64,000 nucleotides of DNA from Cornus controversa (GCA_026545225.1 CM048848.1:50265806-50329805); one strand, 5' to 3'. Positions 28,194-42,922 are shown, counted from the stretch's first letter. The notes: generated by a model from the sequence alone, not told the origin. Made by a program: numbers and translations.

Positions 28194-30394
28194 GAAGTCA
28201 AAGCCATGAAATTTCAAACATAAATGAATTGTACGAAAATTCTGATGTGGATATGAAAAATTAACGTTTATTTTATTCAAGTACGCAAAATACCATTACT
28301 ATTTTGACAACCAGTGATAAAAAAAAAAAATCAACTAAATTGTGATCACGAGTTTTGAAAATAGTCTTGCCTACGTGCACAAAATTGGTGATGCAAAAAT
28401 GGATATCGAGTTTGATAACCTGATTGGCTAAGGATAGTTTATTTAATAAGTAAAATAAAATAAATTGATAACAAAAGAGAAGGGCAAATAATGATTGGAG
28501 TAGGGAAAATTACAAATACGTGGACTTTTGGAATCAAATTTACAAATGCATGAAGTCAAAGTGATGAAATTTTAAAAAAATGAATTGTCCTAAAATGGTG
28601 ATGTAGATATGAAAAAATACTGTTTATTTTATTACAGTACACAAACTACTCTAAATATTTTCACAAATAGTGACAAAAAAAAAAGAGAGAAAAAACTAAA
28701 TTTTGATCATTTGTTAGCAAAATAGTATTCACAAAAAGGGGTACCTCTATTCATAAAAGTGGTGTCGACGTGCAAAAAAATAGTCATTTGATGATGATAA
28801 TTTGATCATATTTTCAAAAGAGAAAGGCAAATAATTATTAGAATATATAAAATTAAAAATACATGGACTTCTGGAGTCTAATTTACAAATGCATGAAGTC
28901 AAATTAATGGAATTTCAAAAAATCAATTGTCCGATAATGTTGATGTGGATCTGAAAAAATACAGTATATTTTATTCTAGTACACAAACTATTCATACTAT
29001 TTTAACCACCTGTAATAAAAAATAAAAAAACCTAAATTTTGAAATGTTCTTCACAAAAAGTTGAACCTCTATCCACAAAAGTGGTCCGTATTTCACAAAA
29101 CTGGTAATGAGAAATTTGAGTCATCTAATGATGATAATTTGATCATATTCTCAAATCATATGTATTGGTCATTGAGAGATTACTACTACATGAGTACTTT
29201 AATATATGTTTAATGTTATTACTTTTTTTGTTGTAATAACCCAACGGATATATGATTTGATAACCTGATCGACTAAGGATTGTTTTTTTCAAAAAATATA
29301 ATAAAATAAATTGATATCAAAAGAGAAGGGCAAATAATGATTAGAATACAAAAAATTACAAATACATGGACTTTTGGATTCTAATTTACAAATTCATGAA
29401 GTCAAATTAATGGAATTTCAAAAAAATCAATTATCCGATAATGTTGATGTGGATCTGAAAAAATACAGTATATTTTATTCTACTACACAAACTATTCATA
29501 CTATTTTAACCACCTGTAATAAAAAATAAAAAAACCTAAATTAACCTCTATCCACAATAAGTGTTCCATACTTTCACAAAACTGGTAATGAGAAATTTGA
29601 GGCATCTAATGATGATAATTTGATCATATTCTCAAATCATATGTATTGGTCATTGAGAGATTACTACTACATGAGTACTTTAATATATGTTTAATGTTAT
29701 TACTTTTTTTGTTGTAATAACCCAACGGATATCCGATTTGATAACCTGATCGACTAAGAATTGTTTTTTTCAAAAAATATAATAAAATAAATTGATATCA
29801 AAAGAGAAGGGCAAATAATGATTAGAATACAAAAAATTACAAATACATGGACTTTTGGATTCTAATTTACAAATTCATGAAGTCAAATTAATGGAATTTC
29901 AAAAAAATAAATTGTCCGATAATGTTTATGTGGATGTGAAAAAATACGGTTTATTTTATTCTAGTACACAAACTGTTCAAATTATTTTGACAGCTTGTGA
30001 TAAAAAAAATAAAAATAAAAAAACTAAATTTTTAAATATTTTTCACAAAAAGTTGTACGTCTATCCACAAAAGTGGTGGATACGTACACAAAAAAGGTAA
30101 TGAAAAATTTGAGTCATCTGATGACGATAATTTGATCAGATTCTAAAATAATATTTATTTGTCATTGAGAAATTACTACTACATGAGTACTTTCATATAT
30201 GTTTAATGTTGTTCCTTTTTTTGATCTAATAACTGAACGAATATTTGATTTGATAACCTGATCGACAATGGATTATTTTTTTTTTAAATATAATAAAATA
30301 AAATAAATTGATATCAGAAGAAAAGGGCAAATAATCATTAGAATAGGAAAAATTACAAAAACATGGACTTTTGGGGTCTAATTTACAAATGCAT
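28194..30394 (+). repeat. HOR 12: A-B-C-D-E, last regular left-domain unit
   Basis: A 2201 bp unit. Its A-B-C part carries the CCTGATTGGC, GGTGTCGACG and ATTAAAAATAC variants of HOR 9 and HOR 10. The following unit is a C, not an A, so regular HOR order ends here. Confidence 0.9.
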
Positions 30395-32402
30395 GAAGTC
30401 AAATTAATGGAATTTCAAAAAAATCAATTGTCCGATAATGTTGATGTGGATCTGAAAAAATACAGTATATTTTATTCTAGTACACAAACTATTCATACTA
30501 TTTTAACCACCTGTAATAAAAAATAAAAAAACCTAAATTTTGAAATGTTCTTCACAAAAAGTTGAACCTCTATCCACAAAAGTGGTCCGTACTTTCACAA
30601 AACTGGTAATGAGAAATTTGAGTCATCTAATGATGATAATTTGATCATATTCTCAAATCATATGTATTGGTCATTGAGAGATTACTACTACATGAGTACT
30701 TTAATATATGTTTAATGTTATTACTTTTTTTGTTGTAATAACCCAACGGATATATGATTTGATAACCTGATCGACTAAGGATTGTTTTTTTCAAAAAATA
30801 TAATAAAATAAATTGATATCAAAAGAGAAGGGCAAATAATGATTAGAATACAAAAAATTACAAATACATGGACTTTTGGATTCTAATTTACAAATTCATG
30901 AAGTCAAATTAATGGAATTTCAAAAAAATCAATTATCCGATAATGTTGATGTGGATCTGAAAAAATACAGTATATTTTATTCTACTACACAAACTATTCA
31001 TACTATTTTAACCACCTGTAATAAAAAATAAAAAAACCTAAATTAACCTCTATCCACAATAAGTGTTCCATACTTTCACAAAACTGGTAATGAGAAATTT
31101 GAGTCATCTAATGATGATAATTTGATCATATTCTCAAATCATATGTATTGGTCATTGAGAGATTACTACTACATGAGTACTTTAATATGTGTTTAATGTT
31201 ATTACTTTTTTTGTTGTAATAACCCAACGGATATATGATTTGATAACCTGATCGACTAAGGATTGTTTTTTTCAAAAAATATAATAAAATAAATTGATAT
31301 CAAAAGAGAAGGGCAAATAATGATTAGAATACAAAAAATTACAAATACATGGACTTCTGGATTCTAATTTACAAATTCATGAAGTCAAATTAATGGAATT
31401 TCAAAAAAATCAATTATCCGATAATGTTGATGTGGATCTGAAAAAATACAGTATATTTTATTCTTCTACCCAAACTATTCATACTATTTTAACCACCTGT
31501 AATAAAAAATAAAAAAACCTAAATTTTGAAATGTTCTTCACAAAAAGTTGAACCTCTATCCACAAAAGTGGTCCATACTTTCACAAAACTGGTAATGAGA
31601 AATTTGAGTCATCTAATGATGATAATTTGATCATATTCTCAAATCATATGTATTGGTCATTGAGAGATTACTACTACATGAGTACTTTAATAAATGTTTA
31701 ATGTTATTACTTTTTTTGTTGTAATAACCCAACGGATATCTGATTTGATAACCTGATCGACTAAGGATTGTTTTTTTAAAAAAATACAACAAAATAAATT
31801 GATATCAAAAGAGTAGGGCAAATAATGATTAGAATACAAAAAATTACAAATACATGGACTTCTGGATTCTGATTTACAAATTCGTGAAGTCAAATTAATG
31901 GAATTTCAAAAAAATCAATTGTCCGATAATGTTTATGTGGATGTGAAAAAATACGGTTTATTTTATTCTAGCACACAAACTATTCATATTATTTTGACAA
32001 CCTGTGATAAAAAAAGAAAAATAAAAAAACTAAATTTTAAAATATTTTTCACAAAAAGTTGTACCTCTATCCACAAAAGTGGTGCATACGTGCACAAAAT
32101 AGGTAATGAAAAATTTGAGTCATCTGATGACGATAATTTGATCAAATTCTAAAATAATACTTATTTGTCATTGAGAAAGTACTACTACGTGAGTACTTTC
32201 ATATATGTTTAATGTTGTTCCTTTTTTTTTTATCTAATAACTGAACGGATATTTGATTTGATAACCTAATCGACAATGGATTAATTTTTTTTTAAATATA
32301 ATAAAATAGAATAAATTGATATCAGAAGAAAAGAGCAAATAATTATTAGAATAGGGAAAATTAAAAAAACATGGACTTTTGGAGTTTAATTTACAAATGC
32401 AT
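30395..32402 (+). repeat. Irregular block C-D-C-E without A-B
   Basis: Units are C 30395-30899, D 30900-31380, C 31381-31885 and E 31886-32402. The A-B pair is missing. The E is the right-domain kind (TTTTGACAACCTGTG and an uninterrupted poly-A segment). The 3' part from about 31570 belongs to the segment duplicated 10.52 kb downstream. Confidence 0.85.
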
Positions 32403-33897
32403 AAAGTCAAAGTCATGAAATTTCAAACATAAATGAATTGTACGAAAATGCTTATGTGGATATGAGAAATTAACGTTTATTATATTCAAGTACGCAAAAT
32501 ACCATTACTATTTTGACAACCAGTGATAAGAAAAAAAAATTCAACTAAATTGTGATCACGAGTTTTCAAAATAGTCTTGCCTACGTGCACAAAATTGGTG
32601 ATGCAAAAATGGATATCCAGTTTGATAACCTGATCGGCTAAGGATAGTTTATTTAATAAGTAAAATAAAATAAATTGATAACAAAAGTGAAGGGCAAATA
32701 ATGATTGGAGTTGGGAAAATTACAAATACGTGGACTTTTGGAATCAAATTTACAAATGCATGAAGTCAAGGTCATGAAATTTTAAAAAAATGAATTGTCC
32801 TAAAATGGTGATGTAGATATGAAAAAATACTGTTTATCTTATTCAAGTACACAAACTACTATAAATATTTCCACAAATAGTGATAAAAAAAAAGAGAAAA
32901 AACTAAATTTTGATCATTTGTTAGCAAAATAGTCTTCACAAAAAGGGTACATCTATTCATAAAAGTGGTGCCGACGTGCAAAAAAATAGTCATCTGATGA
33001 TGATAATATGATCATATTTTCAAAAGAGAGAGGCAAATAATTATTAGAATATATAAAATTACAAATACATGGACTTTTGGAGTCTAATTTACAAATGCAT
33101 GAAGTCAAACTAATGGAATTTCAAAAAAATCAATTGTCCGATAATGTTGATGTGGATCTAAAAAAGTACAGTATACTTTAATCTACTACACAAACTACTC
33201 ATACTATTTTAACCACCTGTAATAAAAAATAAAAAAAACCTAAATTAACCTCTATCCACAATAAGTGGTCCATACTTTCACAAAACTGGTAATGAGAATT
33301 TTGAGTCATCTAATGATGACAATTTGATCATATTCTCAAATCATATGTATTTGTCATTGAGAGATTACTACTACATGAGTACTTTAATATATGTTTAATG
33401 TTATTACTTTTTTTGTTCTAATAACCCAACGGATATATGATTTGATAACCTGATCGACTAAGGATTGTTTTTTTTTAAAAATATAACAAAATAAATTGAT
33501 ATCAAAAGAAAAGGGCAAATAATGATTAGAAAACAAAAAATTACAAATACATGGACTTTTGGATTCTGATTTACAAATTCATGAAGTCAAATTAATGGAA
33601 TTTCAAAAAAATCAATTGTCCGATAATGTTTATCTGGATGTGAAAAAATACGGTTTATTTTATTCTGTTACACAAACTATTCATACTATTTTGACAACCT
33701 GTGATAAAAAAAGAAAAATAAAAAAACTAAATTTTGAAATATTTTTCACAAAAAGTTGTACCTCTATCCACAAAAGTGGTGCATACGTGCACAAAACAGG
33801 TAATGAAAAATTTGAGTCATCTGATGACGATAATTTGATCAGATTCTAAAATAATATTTATTTGTCATTGAGAAATTACTACTACATGAGTACTTTC
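31570..33897 (+). repeat. 2.3-kb duplicated segment, copy 1
   Basis: This segment spans the end of a C, an E, A, B, D and most of an E. It matches 42090-44418 at an offset of 10,520-10,521 bp, with only about nine differences seen by eye. Rare markers in both copies include TAATAAATGTTTAATG, AAATACAACAAAATAAATTG, GAGTAGGGC and TTATTATATTCAAG. Confidence 0.88.
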
Positions 33898-34092
33898 ATA
33901 AATGTTTAATGTTGTTCCTTTTTTTATCTAATAACTGAACGGATATTTGATTTGATAACCTGATCGACTAAGGATTGTTTTTTTCAAAAAATATAATAAA
34001 ATAAATTGATATCAAAAAAGAAGGGCAAATAATGATTAGAATACAAAAAATTACAAATACAAGGAGTTTTGGATTCTAATTTACAAATTCAT
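32403..34092 (+). repeat. HOR 13: A-B-D-E with chimeric E
   Basis: A isolated A-B-D-E unit of right-domain type (A 32403-32761, B 32762-33100, D 33101-33582). The last unit, 33583-34092, is E up to GATAACCTGATCGA and C/D-like (CTAAGGATTG) afterwards, so it is a fusion of two monomer classes. Confidence 0.85.
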
Positions 34093-37000
34093 GAAGTCAA
34101 ATTAATGGAATTTCAAAAAAATCAATTATCCGATAATGTAGATGTGGATCACAAAAAATACAGTATATTTTATTCCAGTACACAAACTAATCATACTATT
34201 TTAGCCACCTATAATAAAAAATAAAAAAACCTAAATTTTGAAATATTTTTCACAAAAAGTTGAACCTCTATCCACAAAAGTGGTCCATACTTTCACAAAA
34301 CTGGTAATGAGAAATTTGAGTCATCTAATGATGATAATTTGATCACATTCTCAAATCATATGTATTGGTCATTGAGAGATTACTACTACATGAGTACTTT
34401 AATATATGTTTAATGTTATTACTTTTTTTGTTGTAATAACCAAACGGGTATCTGATTTGATAACCTGATCGGCTAAGGATTGTTTTTTTCAAAAAATATA
34501 ATAAAATAAATTGATATCAAAAGAGAAGGGCAAATAATGATTAGAATACAAAAAATTACAAATACATGGACTTTTGGATTCTAATTTACAAATTCATGAA
34601 GTCAAATTAATGGCATTGCAAAAAAATCAATTGTCCGATAATGTTGATGTGGATCTGAAAAAATACAGTATATTTTATTCTAGTACACAAACTATTCATA
34701 CTATTTTAACCACCTGTAATAAAAAATAAAAAAACCTAAATTAACCTCTATCCACAAGAAGTTAAAAAATCCTAAATTAACCTCTATCCACAATAAGTGT
34801 TCCATACTTTCACAAAACTGGTAATGAAAAATTTGAGTCATCTAATGATGATAATTTGATCATATTCTCAAATCATATGTATTGGTCATTGAGAGATTAC
34901 TACTACATGAGTACTTTAATATATGTTTAATGTTATTAATTTTTTTGTTGTAATAACCCAACGGATATCTGATTTGATAACCTGATCGACTAAGGATTGT
35001 TTTTTTCAAAAAATATAATAAAATAAATTGATATCAAAAGAGAAGGCAAATAATGATTAGAATACAAAAAATTACAAATACATGGAGTTTTGGATTCTAA
35101 TTTACAAATTCATGAAGTCAAATTAACGGAATTTCAAAAAAATCAATTATCCGATAATGTTGATGTGGATCTGAAAAAATACAGTATATTTTTATTCCAG
35201 TACACAAACTAATAATACTATTTTAACCACCTATAATAAAAAATAAAAAAACCTAAATTTTGAAATATTTTTCACAAAAAGTTGAACCTCTATCCACAAA
35301 AGTGGTCCATACTTTCACAAAACTGGTAATGAGAAATTTTAGTCATTTATTGATGATAATTTGATCACATTCACAAATCATATGTATTGGTCAATGAGAG
35401 ATTACTACTACATGAGTACTTTAATATATGTTTAATGTTATTACTTTTTTTGTTATAATAACCAAACGGGTATCTGATTTGATAACCTGATCGACTAAGG
35501 ATTGTTTTTTTCAAAAAATATAATAAAATAAATAGATATCAAAAGAGAAGGGTAAATAATGATTAGAATACAAAAAATTACAAATACATGGACTTTTGGA
35601 TTCTAATTTACAAATTCATGAAGTCAAATTAACGGCATTTCAAAAAAATCAATTGTCCGATAATGTTCCTGTCGATCGGAAAAAATATAGTTTATTTTAT
35701 TCTAGTACACAAACTATTCATACTATTTTAACCACCAGTAATAAAAAATAAAAAAACCTAAATTAACCTCTATCCACAATAAGTGTTCCATACTTTCACA
35801 AAACTGGTAATGAGAAATTTGAGTCATCTAATGATGATAATTTGATCATATTCTCAAATCATATGTATTGGTCATTGAGAGATTACTACTACATGAGTAC
35901 TTTAATATATGTTTAATGTTATTACTCTGTTTGTTGTAATAACCCAACGAATATATGATTTTATAACCTGATCGACTAAGGATTGGTTTTTTCAAAAAAT
36001 ATAATAAAATCAATTGATATCAAAAGAGAAGGGCAAATAATGATTAAAATACAAAAAATTACAAATACATGGACTTTTGGATTCTACTTTACAAATTCAT
36101 GAAGTCAAATTAATGGAATTTCAAAAAAATCAATTGTCCGATAATGTTGATGTGGATCTGAAAAACTACAGTATATTTTATTCTGGTACACAAACTATTC
36201 ATACTATTTTAACCACCTGTAATAAAAAATAAAAAAACCTAAATTAACCTCTATCCACAATAAGTGTTCCATACTTTCACAAAACTGGTAATGAGAAATT
36301 TGAGTCATCTAATGATGATAATTTGATCATATTCTCAAATCATATGTATTGGTCATTGAGAGATTACTACTACATGAGTACTTTAATATATGTTTAATGT
36401 TATTACTCTGTTTGTTGTAATAACCCAACGAATATATGATTTTATAACCTGATCGACTAAGGATTGTTTTTTTCAAAAAATATAATAAAATCAATTGATA
36501 TCAAAAGAGAAGGGCAAATAATGATTAGAATACAAAAAATTACAAATACATGGACTTTTGGATTCTAATTTACAAATTTATGAAGTCAAATTAATGGAAT
36601 TTCAAAAAAATCAATTATCCGATAATGTTGATGTGGATCTGAAAAAATACAGTATATTTTATTCTAGTACAGAAACTATTCATACTATTTTAACCAAATG
36701 TAATAAAAAATAAAAAAACCTAAATTTTGAAATATTTTTCACAAAAAGTTGAACCTCTATCCACAAAAGTAGTCCATACTTTCACAAAACTGGTAATGAG
36801 AAATTTGAGTCATCTAATGATGATAATTTGATCAGAATCTCAAATCATATGTATTGGTCATTGAGAGATTACTACTACATGAGTACTTTAATATATGTTT
36901 AATGTTATTAATTTTTTTGTTGTAATAACCGAATGGATAACTGATTTGATAACCTGATCGACAAAGGATTGTTTTTTTCAAAAAATATAATAAAATAAAT

Positions 37001-39449
37001 TGATATCAAAAGAAAAGGGCAAATAATGATTAGAATACAAAAAATTACAATTACATGGACTTTTGGATTCTAATTTACAAATTCATGAAGTCAAATTAAT
37101 GAAATTTCAAAAAAATCAATTGTCCGATAATGTTTATGTGGATGTGAAAAAATACGGTTTACTTTATTCTAGTACACAAACTATTCATATTATTTTGACA
37201 ACCTGTGATAAAAAATAAAAAAACCTAAATTTTGAAATATTTTTCACAAAAAGTTGAACCTCTATCCACAAAAGTGGTCCATACTTTCACAAAACTGGTA
37301 ATGAACAATTTGAGTCATCTAATGATGATAATTTGATCACATTCTCAAATCATATGTATTGGTCATTGAGAGATTACTACTATATGAGTACTTTAATATA
37401 TGTTTAATGTTATTACTTTTTTTGTTGTAATAAACCAACGGATATCTGATTTGATAACCTGATCGACTAAGGATTGTTTTTTTCAAAAAATATAATAAAA
37501 TAAATTGATATCAAAAGAGAAGGCCAAATAGTGATTAAAATACTAAAAATTACAAATACATCAACTTTTCGATTCTAATTTACAAATTCATGAAGTCAAA
37601 TTAATGGAATTTCAAAAAAATCAATTGTCCGATAATGTTGATGTGGATCTGAAAAAATACAGTATATTTTATTCTAGTACACAAACTATTCATACTATTT
37701 TAACCACCTGTAATAAAAAATAAAAAAACCTAAATGTTGAAATATTTTTCACAAAAAGTTGAACCTCTATCCAAAAAAGTGGTCCATACTTTCACAAAAC
37801 TGGTAATGAACAATTTGAGTCATCTAATGATGATAATTTGATCACATTCTCAAATCATATGTATTGGTCATTGAGAGATTACTACTATATGAGTACTTTA
37901 ATATATGTTTAATGTTATTACTTTTTTTGTTGTAATAAACCAACGGATATCTGATTTGATAACCTGATCGACTAAGGATTGTTTTTTTCAAAAAATATAA
38001 TAAAATAAATTGATATCAAAAGAGAAGGCCAAATAGTGATTAAAATACTAAAAATTACAAATACATCAACTTTTCGATTCTAATTTACAAATTCATGAAG
38101 TCAAATTAATGGAATTTCAAAAAAATCAATTGTCCGATAATGTTGATGTGGATCTGAAAAAATACAGTATATTTTATTCTAGTACACAAACTATTCATAC
38201 TATTTTAACCACATGTAATAAAAAATAAAAAAACCTAAATTTTGAAATATTTTTCTCAAAACGTTGAACCTCTATCCACAAAAGTGGTCCATACTTTCAC
38301 AAAACTGGTAATCAGAAATTTGAGTCATCTAATGATGATAATTTGATCATATTCTCAAATCATATGTATTGGTCATTGAGAGATTACTACTAAATGAGTA
38401 CTTTAATATATGTTTAATGTTATTACTTTTTTTGTTGTAATAACCCAACGGATATCTTATTTCATAACCTGATCGACTAAGGATTGTTTTTTTCAAAAAA
38501 TATAATAAAATAAATTGATATCAAAATAGAAGGGCAAATAATGATTAGAATACAAAAAATTACAAATACATAGACTTTTGGATTCTAATTTACAAATTCA
38601 TGAAGTCAAATTAATGGTATTTCAAAAAAATCAATTGTCCGATAATGTTGATGTGGATCTGTAAAAATACAGTATATTTTATTCTAGTACACAAACTATT
38701 CATACTATTTTAACTACCTGTAATAAAAAATAAAAAAACCTTAATTAACCTCTCTCCACAATAAGTGTTCCATACTTTCACAAAACTGGTACTGAGAAAT
38801 TTGTGTCATCTAATGATGATAATTTGATCATATTCTCAAATCATATGTATTGGTCATTGAGAGATTACTACTACATGAGTACTTTAATATATGTTTATTG
38901 TTATTACTTTTTTTGTTGTAAGAAACCAACGGATATCTGATTTGATAACCTGATCGACTAAGGATTGTATTTTTAAAAAAATATAATAAAATAAATTGAT
39001 ATCAAAAGAAAAGGGCAAATAATGATTAGAATACAAAAAATTACAAATACATGGACTTTTGGATTCTAATTTACAAATTCATTAAGTCAAATTAATGGAA
39101 TTTCAAAAAAATCAATTGTCCGATAATGTTGATGTGGATCTGAAAAAATACAGTATATTTTATTCTAGTACACAAACTATTCATACGATTTTAACCACTT
39201 GTAACAAAAAATAAAAAAACCTAAATTTTCAAATATTTTTCACAAAAAGTTGAACCTCTATCCAAAAAAGTGGTCCATACTTTCACAAAACTGGTAATGA
39301 GAAATTTGAGTCATCTAATGATGATAATTTGATCACATTCTCAAATCATATGTATTGGTCATTGAGAGATTACTACTACATGATTACTTTAATATATGTT
39401 TAATGTTATTACTTTTTTTGTTGTAATAACCCAACGGATATCTGATTTA
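34093..39449 (+). repeat. Monomeric C/D zone without HOR order
   Basis: Eleven units follow without A or B: C 34093, D 34598 (with an internal 35 bp duplication), C 35114, D 35620, D 36101, C 36582, an E/C chimera 37087, C 37592, C 38097, D 38602 and a truncated C 39083-39449. Many units carry private point changes, but two adjacent pairs share theirs and are recent local duplicates. Confidence 0.85.
34735..34805 (+). repeat. 35-bp tandem duplication inside a D monomer
   Basis: The segment containing CCTAAATTAACCTCTATCCAC occurs twice in a row, with one or two base differences. This lengthens the D unit at 34598-35113 to 516 bp. It lies at the same place as the 25 bp C/D length difference. 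Confidence 0.85.
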
Positions 39450-40745
39450 ATAAATACTGTTTATGAAAAAATACTGTTTATTTTATTCCAGTACACAAAC
39501 TACTCTAAATATTTTCACAACTAGTGATAAAAAAAAAAGAGAGAAAAAACTAAATTTTGATCAATTGTTAGCAAAATAGTTTTCACAAAATGGGGTACCT
39601 CTATTCATAAAAGTGGTGCCGACTTGCAAAAAAATAGTCATTTGATGATGATAATTTTATCATATTTTCAAAAGAGAAAGGCAAATAATTATTAGAATAT
39701 AGAAAATTACAAATACATGGACTTTTGGAGTTTAATTTACAAATGCATGAAGTCAAATTAATGGAATTCCAAAAAAAACAATTGTCCGATAATGTTGATG
39801 TGGATCAGAAAAAATACAGTATATGTTATTCTAGTACACAAACTACTCATACTATTTTAACCACCTGTAATAAAAAATAAAAAAACCTAAATTAACCTCT
39901 ATCCACAATAAGTGGTCCGTACTTTCACAAAACTGGTAATGAGAAATTTGAGTGATCTAATGATGATAATTTGATCATATTCTCAAATCATATGTATTGG
40001 TCATTAAGAGATTACTACTACATAAGTACTTTAATATATGTTTAATGTTATTACTTTTTTTATTGTAATAATCCAACGGATATCTGATTTGATAACCTGA
40101 TCGACTAAGGATTTTTTTTTGAAAAAAATATAAAAAAATAAATTGATATCAAAAGAAAAGGGCAAATAATGATTAGAATACAAAAAATTACAAATACATG
40201 GACTTTTGGATTCTAATTTACAAATTCGTGAAGTCAAATTAATGGAATTTCAAAAAAATCAATTGTCCGATAATGTTTATGTGGATGTGAAAAAATACGG
40301 TTTATTTAATTATATTACACAAACTATTCATATTATTTTCACAACCTGTGATAAAAAAATAAAAATAAAAAACCTAAATTTTCAAATATTTTTCACAAAA
40401 AGTTGTACCTCTATCCACAAAAGTGGTGCATACGTGCACAAAACAGGTAATGAAAAATTTGAGTCATCTGATGACGATAATTTGATCAGATTCTAAAATA
40501 ATATTTATTTGTCATTGAGAAATTACTACTAAATGAGTACTTTCATATATGTTTAATGTTGTTCCTTTTTTTTGATCGAATAACTGAACGAATATTTGAT
40601 TTGATAACCTGATCGACAATGGATTATTTTTTTTTTAAATATAATAAAATAAAATAAATTGATATCAGAAGAAAAGAGCAAATAATTATTAGAATAGGAA
40701 AAATTAAAAAAACATGGACTTTTGGAGTTTAATTTACAAATGCAT
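39450..40745 (+). repeat. C-to-B fusion, then B fragment, D and E
   Basis: At about 39449 the C unit breaks off after GGATATCTGATTTA and continues inside a B monomer (ATGAAAAAATACTG). The B copy therefore lacks its first ~55 bp. A short local repeat of AATACTGTTTA sits at the join. D occupies 39749-40229 and E 40230-40745. This fusion marks the start of the right HOR domain. Confidence 0.82.
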
Positions 40746-42922
40746 GAAGTCAAAGTCATGAAATTTCAAACATAATTGAATTGTACGAAAATGCTGATGT
40801 GCATATGAAAAATTAATGTTTATTTTATTCAAGTACGCAAAATACCATTACTATTTTGACAACCAGTGATAAAAAAAAAATCAACTAAATTGTGATCACG
40901 AGTTTTCAAAATAATCTTGCCTACGTGCACAAAATTGGTGATGCAAAAATGGATATCCAGTTTGATAACCTGATCGGCTAAGGATAATTTATTTAATAAG
41001 TAAAATAAAATAAATTGATAACAAAAGAGAAGGGCAAATAATGATTGGTGTAGGGAAATTACAAATACGTGGACTTTTGGAATAAAATTTACAAATGCAT
41101 GAAGTCAAAGTCATGAAATTTTAAAAAAATGAATTGTCCTAATATGGTGATGTAGATAAGAAAAAATACTGTGTATTTTATTCCAGTACACAAACTACTC
41201 TAAATATTTTCACAAATAGTGATAAAAAAAAAAAGAGAAAAAACTAAATTTTGATCATTTGTTAGCAAAATAGTCTTCACAAAAAGGGGTACCTCTATTC
41301 ATAAAAGTGGTGCCGACGTGCAAAAAAATAGTCATCTGATGATGATAATTTGATCATATTTTCAAAAGAGAAAGGTAGATAATTATTAGAATATATAAAA
41401 TTACAATACATGGACTTTTGGAGTCTAATTTACAAATGCATGAAGTCAAATTAATGGAATTTCAAAACAATCAAATGTCCGATAATGTTGATGTGGATCT
41501 GAAAAAGTACAGTATACTTTATTCTAGTACACAAACTACTCATACTATTTTAACCACCTGTAATAAAAAATAAAAAAAACCTAAATTAAACTCTATCCAC
41601 AATAAGTGGTCCATACTTTCACAAAACTGGTAATAAGAATTTTGAGTCATCTAATGATGACAATTTGATCATATTCTCAAATCATATGTATTGGTCATTG
41701 AGATATTACTACTACATGAGTACTTTAATATATGTTTAATGTTATTACTTTTTTTGTTGTAATAACCCGACGGATATCTGATTTGATAACCTGATCGACT
41801 AAGGATTGTTTTTTTAAAAAAAATATAATAAAATAAATTGATATCAAAAGAGAAGGGAAAATAATGATTAGAATACAAAAAATTACAAATACATGGACTT
41901 TTGGATTCTAATTTACAAATTCATGAAGTCAAATTAATGGAATTTCAAAAAAATCAATTGTCCAATAATGTTGATGTGGATCTGTAAAAATACAGTATAT
42001 GTTATTCTAGTACACAAACTACTCATACTATTTTAACCACCTGTAATAAAAAATAAAAAAACCTAAATTAACCTCTATCCACAATAAGTGGTCCATACTT
42101 TCACAAAACTGGTAATGAGAAATTTGAGTCATCTAATGATGATAATTTGATCATATTCTCAAATCATATGTATTGGTCATTGAGAGATTACTACTACATG
42201 AGTACTTTAATAAATGTTTAATGTTATTACTTTTTTTGTTGTAATAACCCAACGGATATCTGATTTGATAACCTGATCGACTAAGGATTGTTTTTTTAAA
42301 AAAATACAACAAAATAAATTGATATCAAAAGAGTAGGGCAAATAATGATTAGAATACAAAAAATTACAAATACATGGACTTCTGGATTCTGATTTACAAA
42401 TTCGTGAAGTCAAATTAATGGAATTTCAAAAAAATCAATTGTCCGATAATGTTTATGTGGATGTGAAAAAATACGGTTTATTTTATTCTAGCACACAAAC
42501 TATTCATATTATTTTGACAACCTGTGATAAAAAAAGAAAAATAAAAAAACTAAATTTTAAAATATTTTTCACAAAAAGTTGTACCTCTATCCACAAAAGT
42601 GGTGCATACGTGCACAAAATAGGTAATGAAAAATTTGAGTCATCTGATGACGATAATTTGATCAAATTCTAAAATAATACTTATTTGTCATTGAGAAAGT
42701 ACTACTACGTGAGTACTTTCATATATGTTTAATGTTGTTCCTTTTTTTTTTATCTAATAACTGAACGGATATTTGATTTGATAACCTAATCGACAATGGA
42801 TTATTTTTTTTTTAAATATAATAAAATAGAATAAATTGATATCAGAAGAAAAGAGCAAATAATTATTAGAATAGGGAAAATTAAAAAAACATGGACTTTT
42901 GGAGTTTAATTTACAAATGCAT
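40746..42922 (+). repeat. Right HOR 1: A-B-D-D-E
   Basis: Units are A 40746-41100, B 41101-41441, D 41442-41924, D 41925-42405 and E 42406-42922. This is the only right-domain HOR with two D units. Confidence 0.88.
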
